Below are positions 63,918 through 64,000 of a stretch of 64,000 bases of DNA, in pieces. Source of the stretch: Zygnema circumcarinatum (taxonomy: Eukaryota; Streptophyta; Zygnematophyceae; Zygnematales; Zygnemataceae); the NCBI GenBank assembly GCA_037447605.1, contig CM074807.1, positions 919,963 to 983,962 of the forward strand, read 5' to 3'. Position numbers and translations under genes: made by a program. The stretch's first letter is position 1, and each line of letters begins with the position of its first letter. The notes under the pieces were generated by a model that saw nothing but the letters and a program-made list of their open reading frames with translations, was not told the DNA's origin and did not search any database.

Positions 63918-64000
63918 CGCCGGGGCACTCTGCAGGTGGAGAGAGAGAGGAGGGAAGGAGAGGGAGGGAGGGAGAGAGAGAGAGAGAGAGGGGGGGGGGG
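63918..64000. repeat. GA/G-rich 5' flank
   Basis: Purine-rich tract upstream of the methyltransferase-like gene, ending in GAGAGA and a G-run at the window end. It may be 5' UTR or promoter. Confidence 0.6.

Overview
This window is nuclear DNA of a streptophyte plant. The evidence is a rosette-type cellulose synthase (CESA), three CYP72-clan cytochromes P450, a ROOT UVB SENSITIVE (RUS) family gene, a plant-type RAD9, Arabidopsis-type telomeric words (CCCTAAA) and many short GT-AG introns. The very CT/GA-rich low-complexity introns and spacers, and the accessory repeats, make me favour a bryophyte or another non-seed streptophyte, but the sequence alone does not fix the species. All gene models below were rebuilt by hand from splice sites. 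Exon phases close across every junction except where I say otherwise.

Layout. 0-8 kb: FRA10AC1 homologue (minus) diverging from a RUS family gene (plus). 8.5-16.6 kb: two P450 genes head to head (A minus, B plus). 19.5-24.3 kb: an 11-exon CESA (plus). 25.1-29.6 kb: a large fold-back element with terminal inverted repeats, two homologous arms, CTG-rich arrays and four tRNA-like, SINE-like units. 30.3-35.3 kb: an IFRD (interferon-related developmental regulator) family gene (plus). 36.05-37.2 kb: an unrecognised minus-strand gene. 38.5-41.4 kb: third P450 (C, minus). 42.2-47 kb: RAD9 (minus), diverging from COG4 (plus, 47.6-50.1 kb). 51.2-52 kb: intronless gene for a probable plastid protein (minus). 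52.6-56.2 kb: P-loop uridine-kinase-like gene (plus). 57.26-57.69 kb: the tiny ribosomal protein gene RPL41 (plus). 59.35-63.92 kb: membrane-anchored methyltransferase-like gene (minus).

The genes do not form a pathway. They are housekeeping genes (splicing-associated FRA10AC1, checkpoint RAD9, Golgi tether COG4, ribosome) around one small P450 cluster and one wall-synthesis gene. The three P450 genes share all eight intron positions and nearly all exon lengths, so they are paralogues. A and C also share a 133-bp perfectly identical tract in the last exon that looks like gene conversion. A notable genome-level trait is an apparent excess of GC-AG introns (at least four in about 90). The strongest unusual structure is the 4.47-kb fold-back element with its tRNA-like units.
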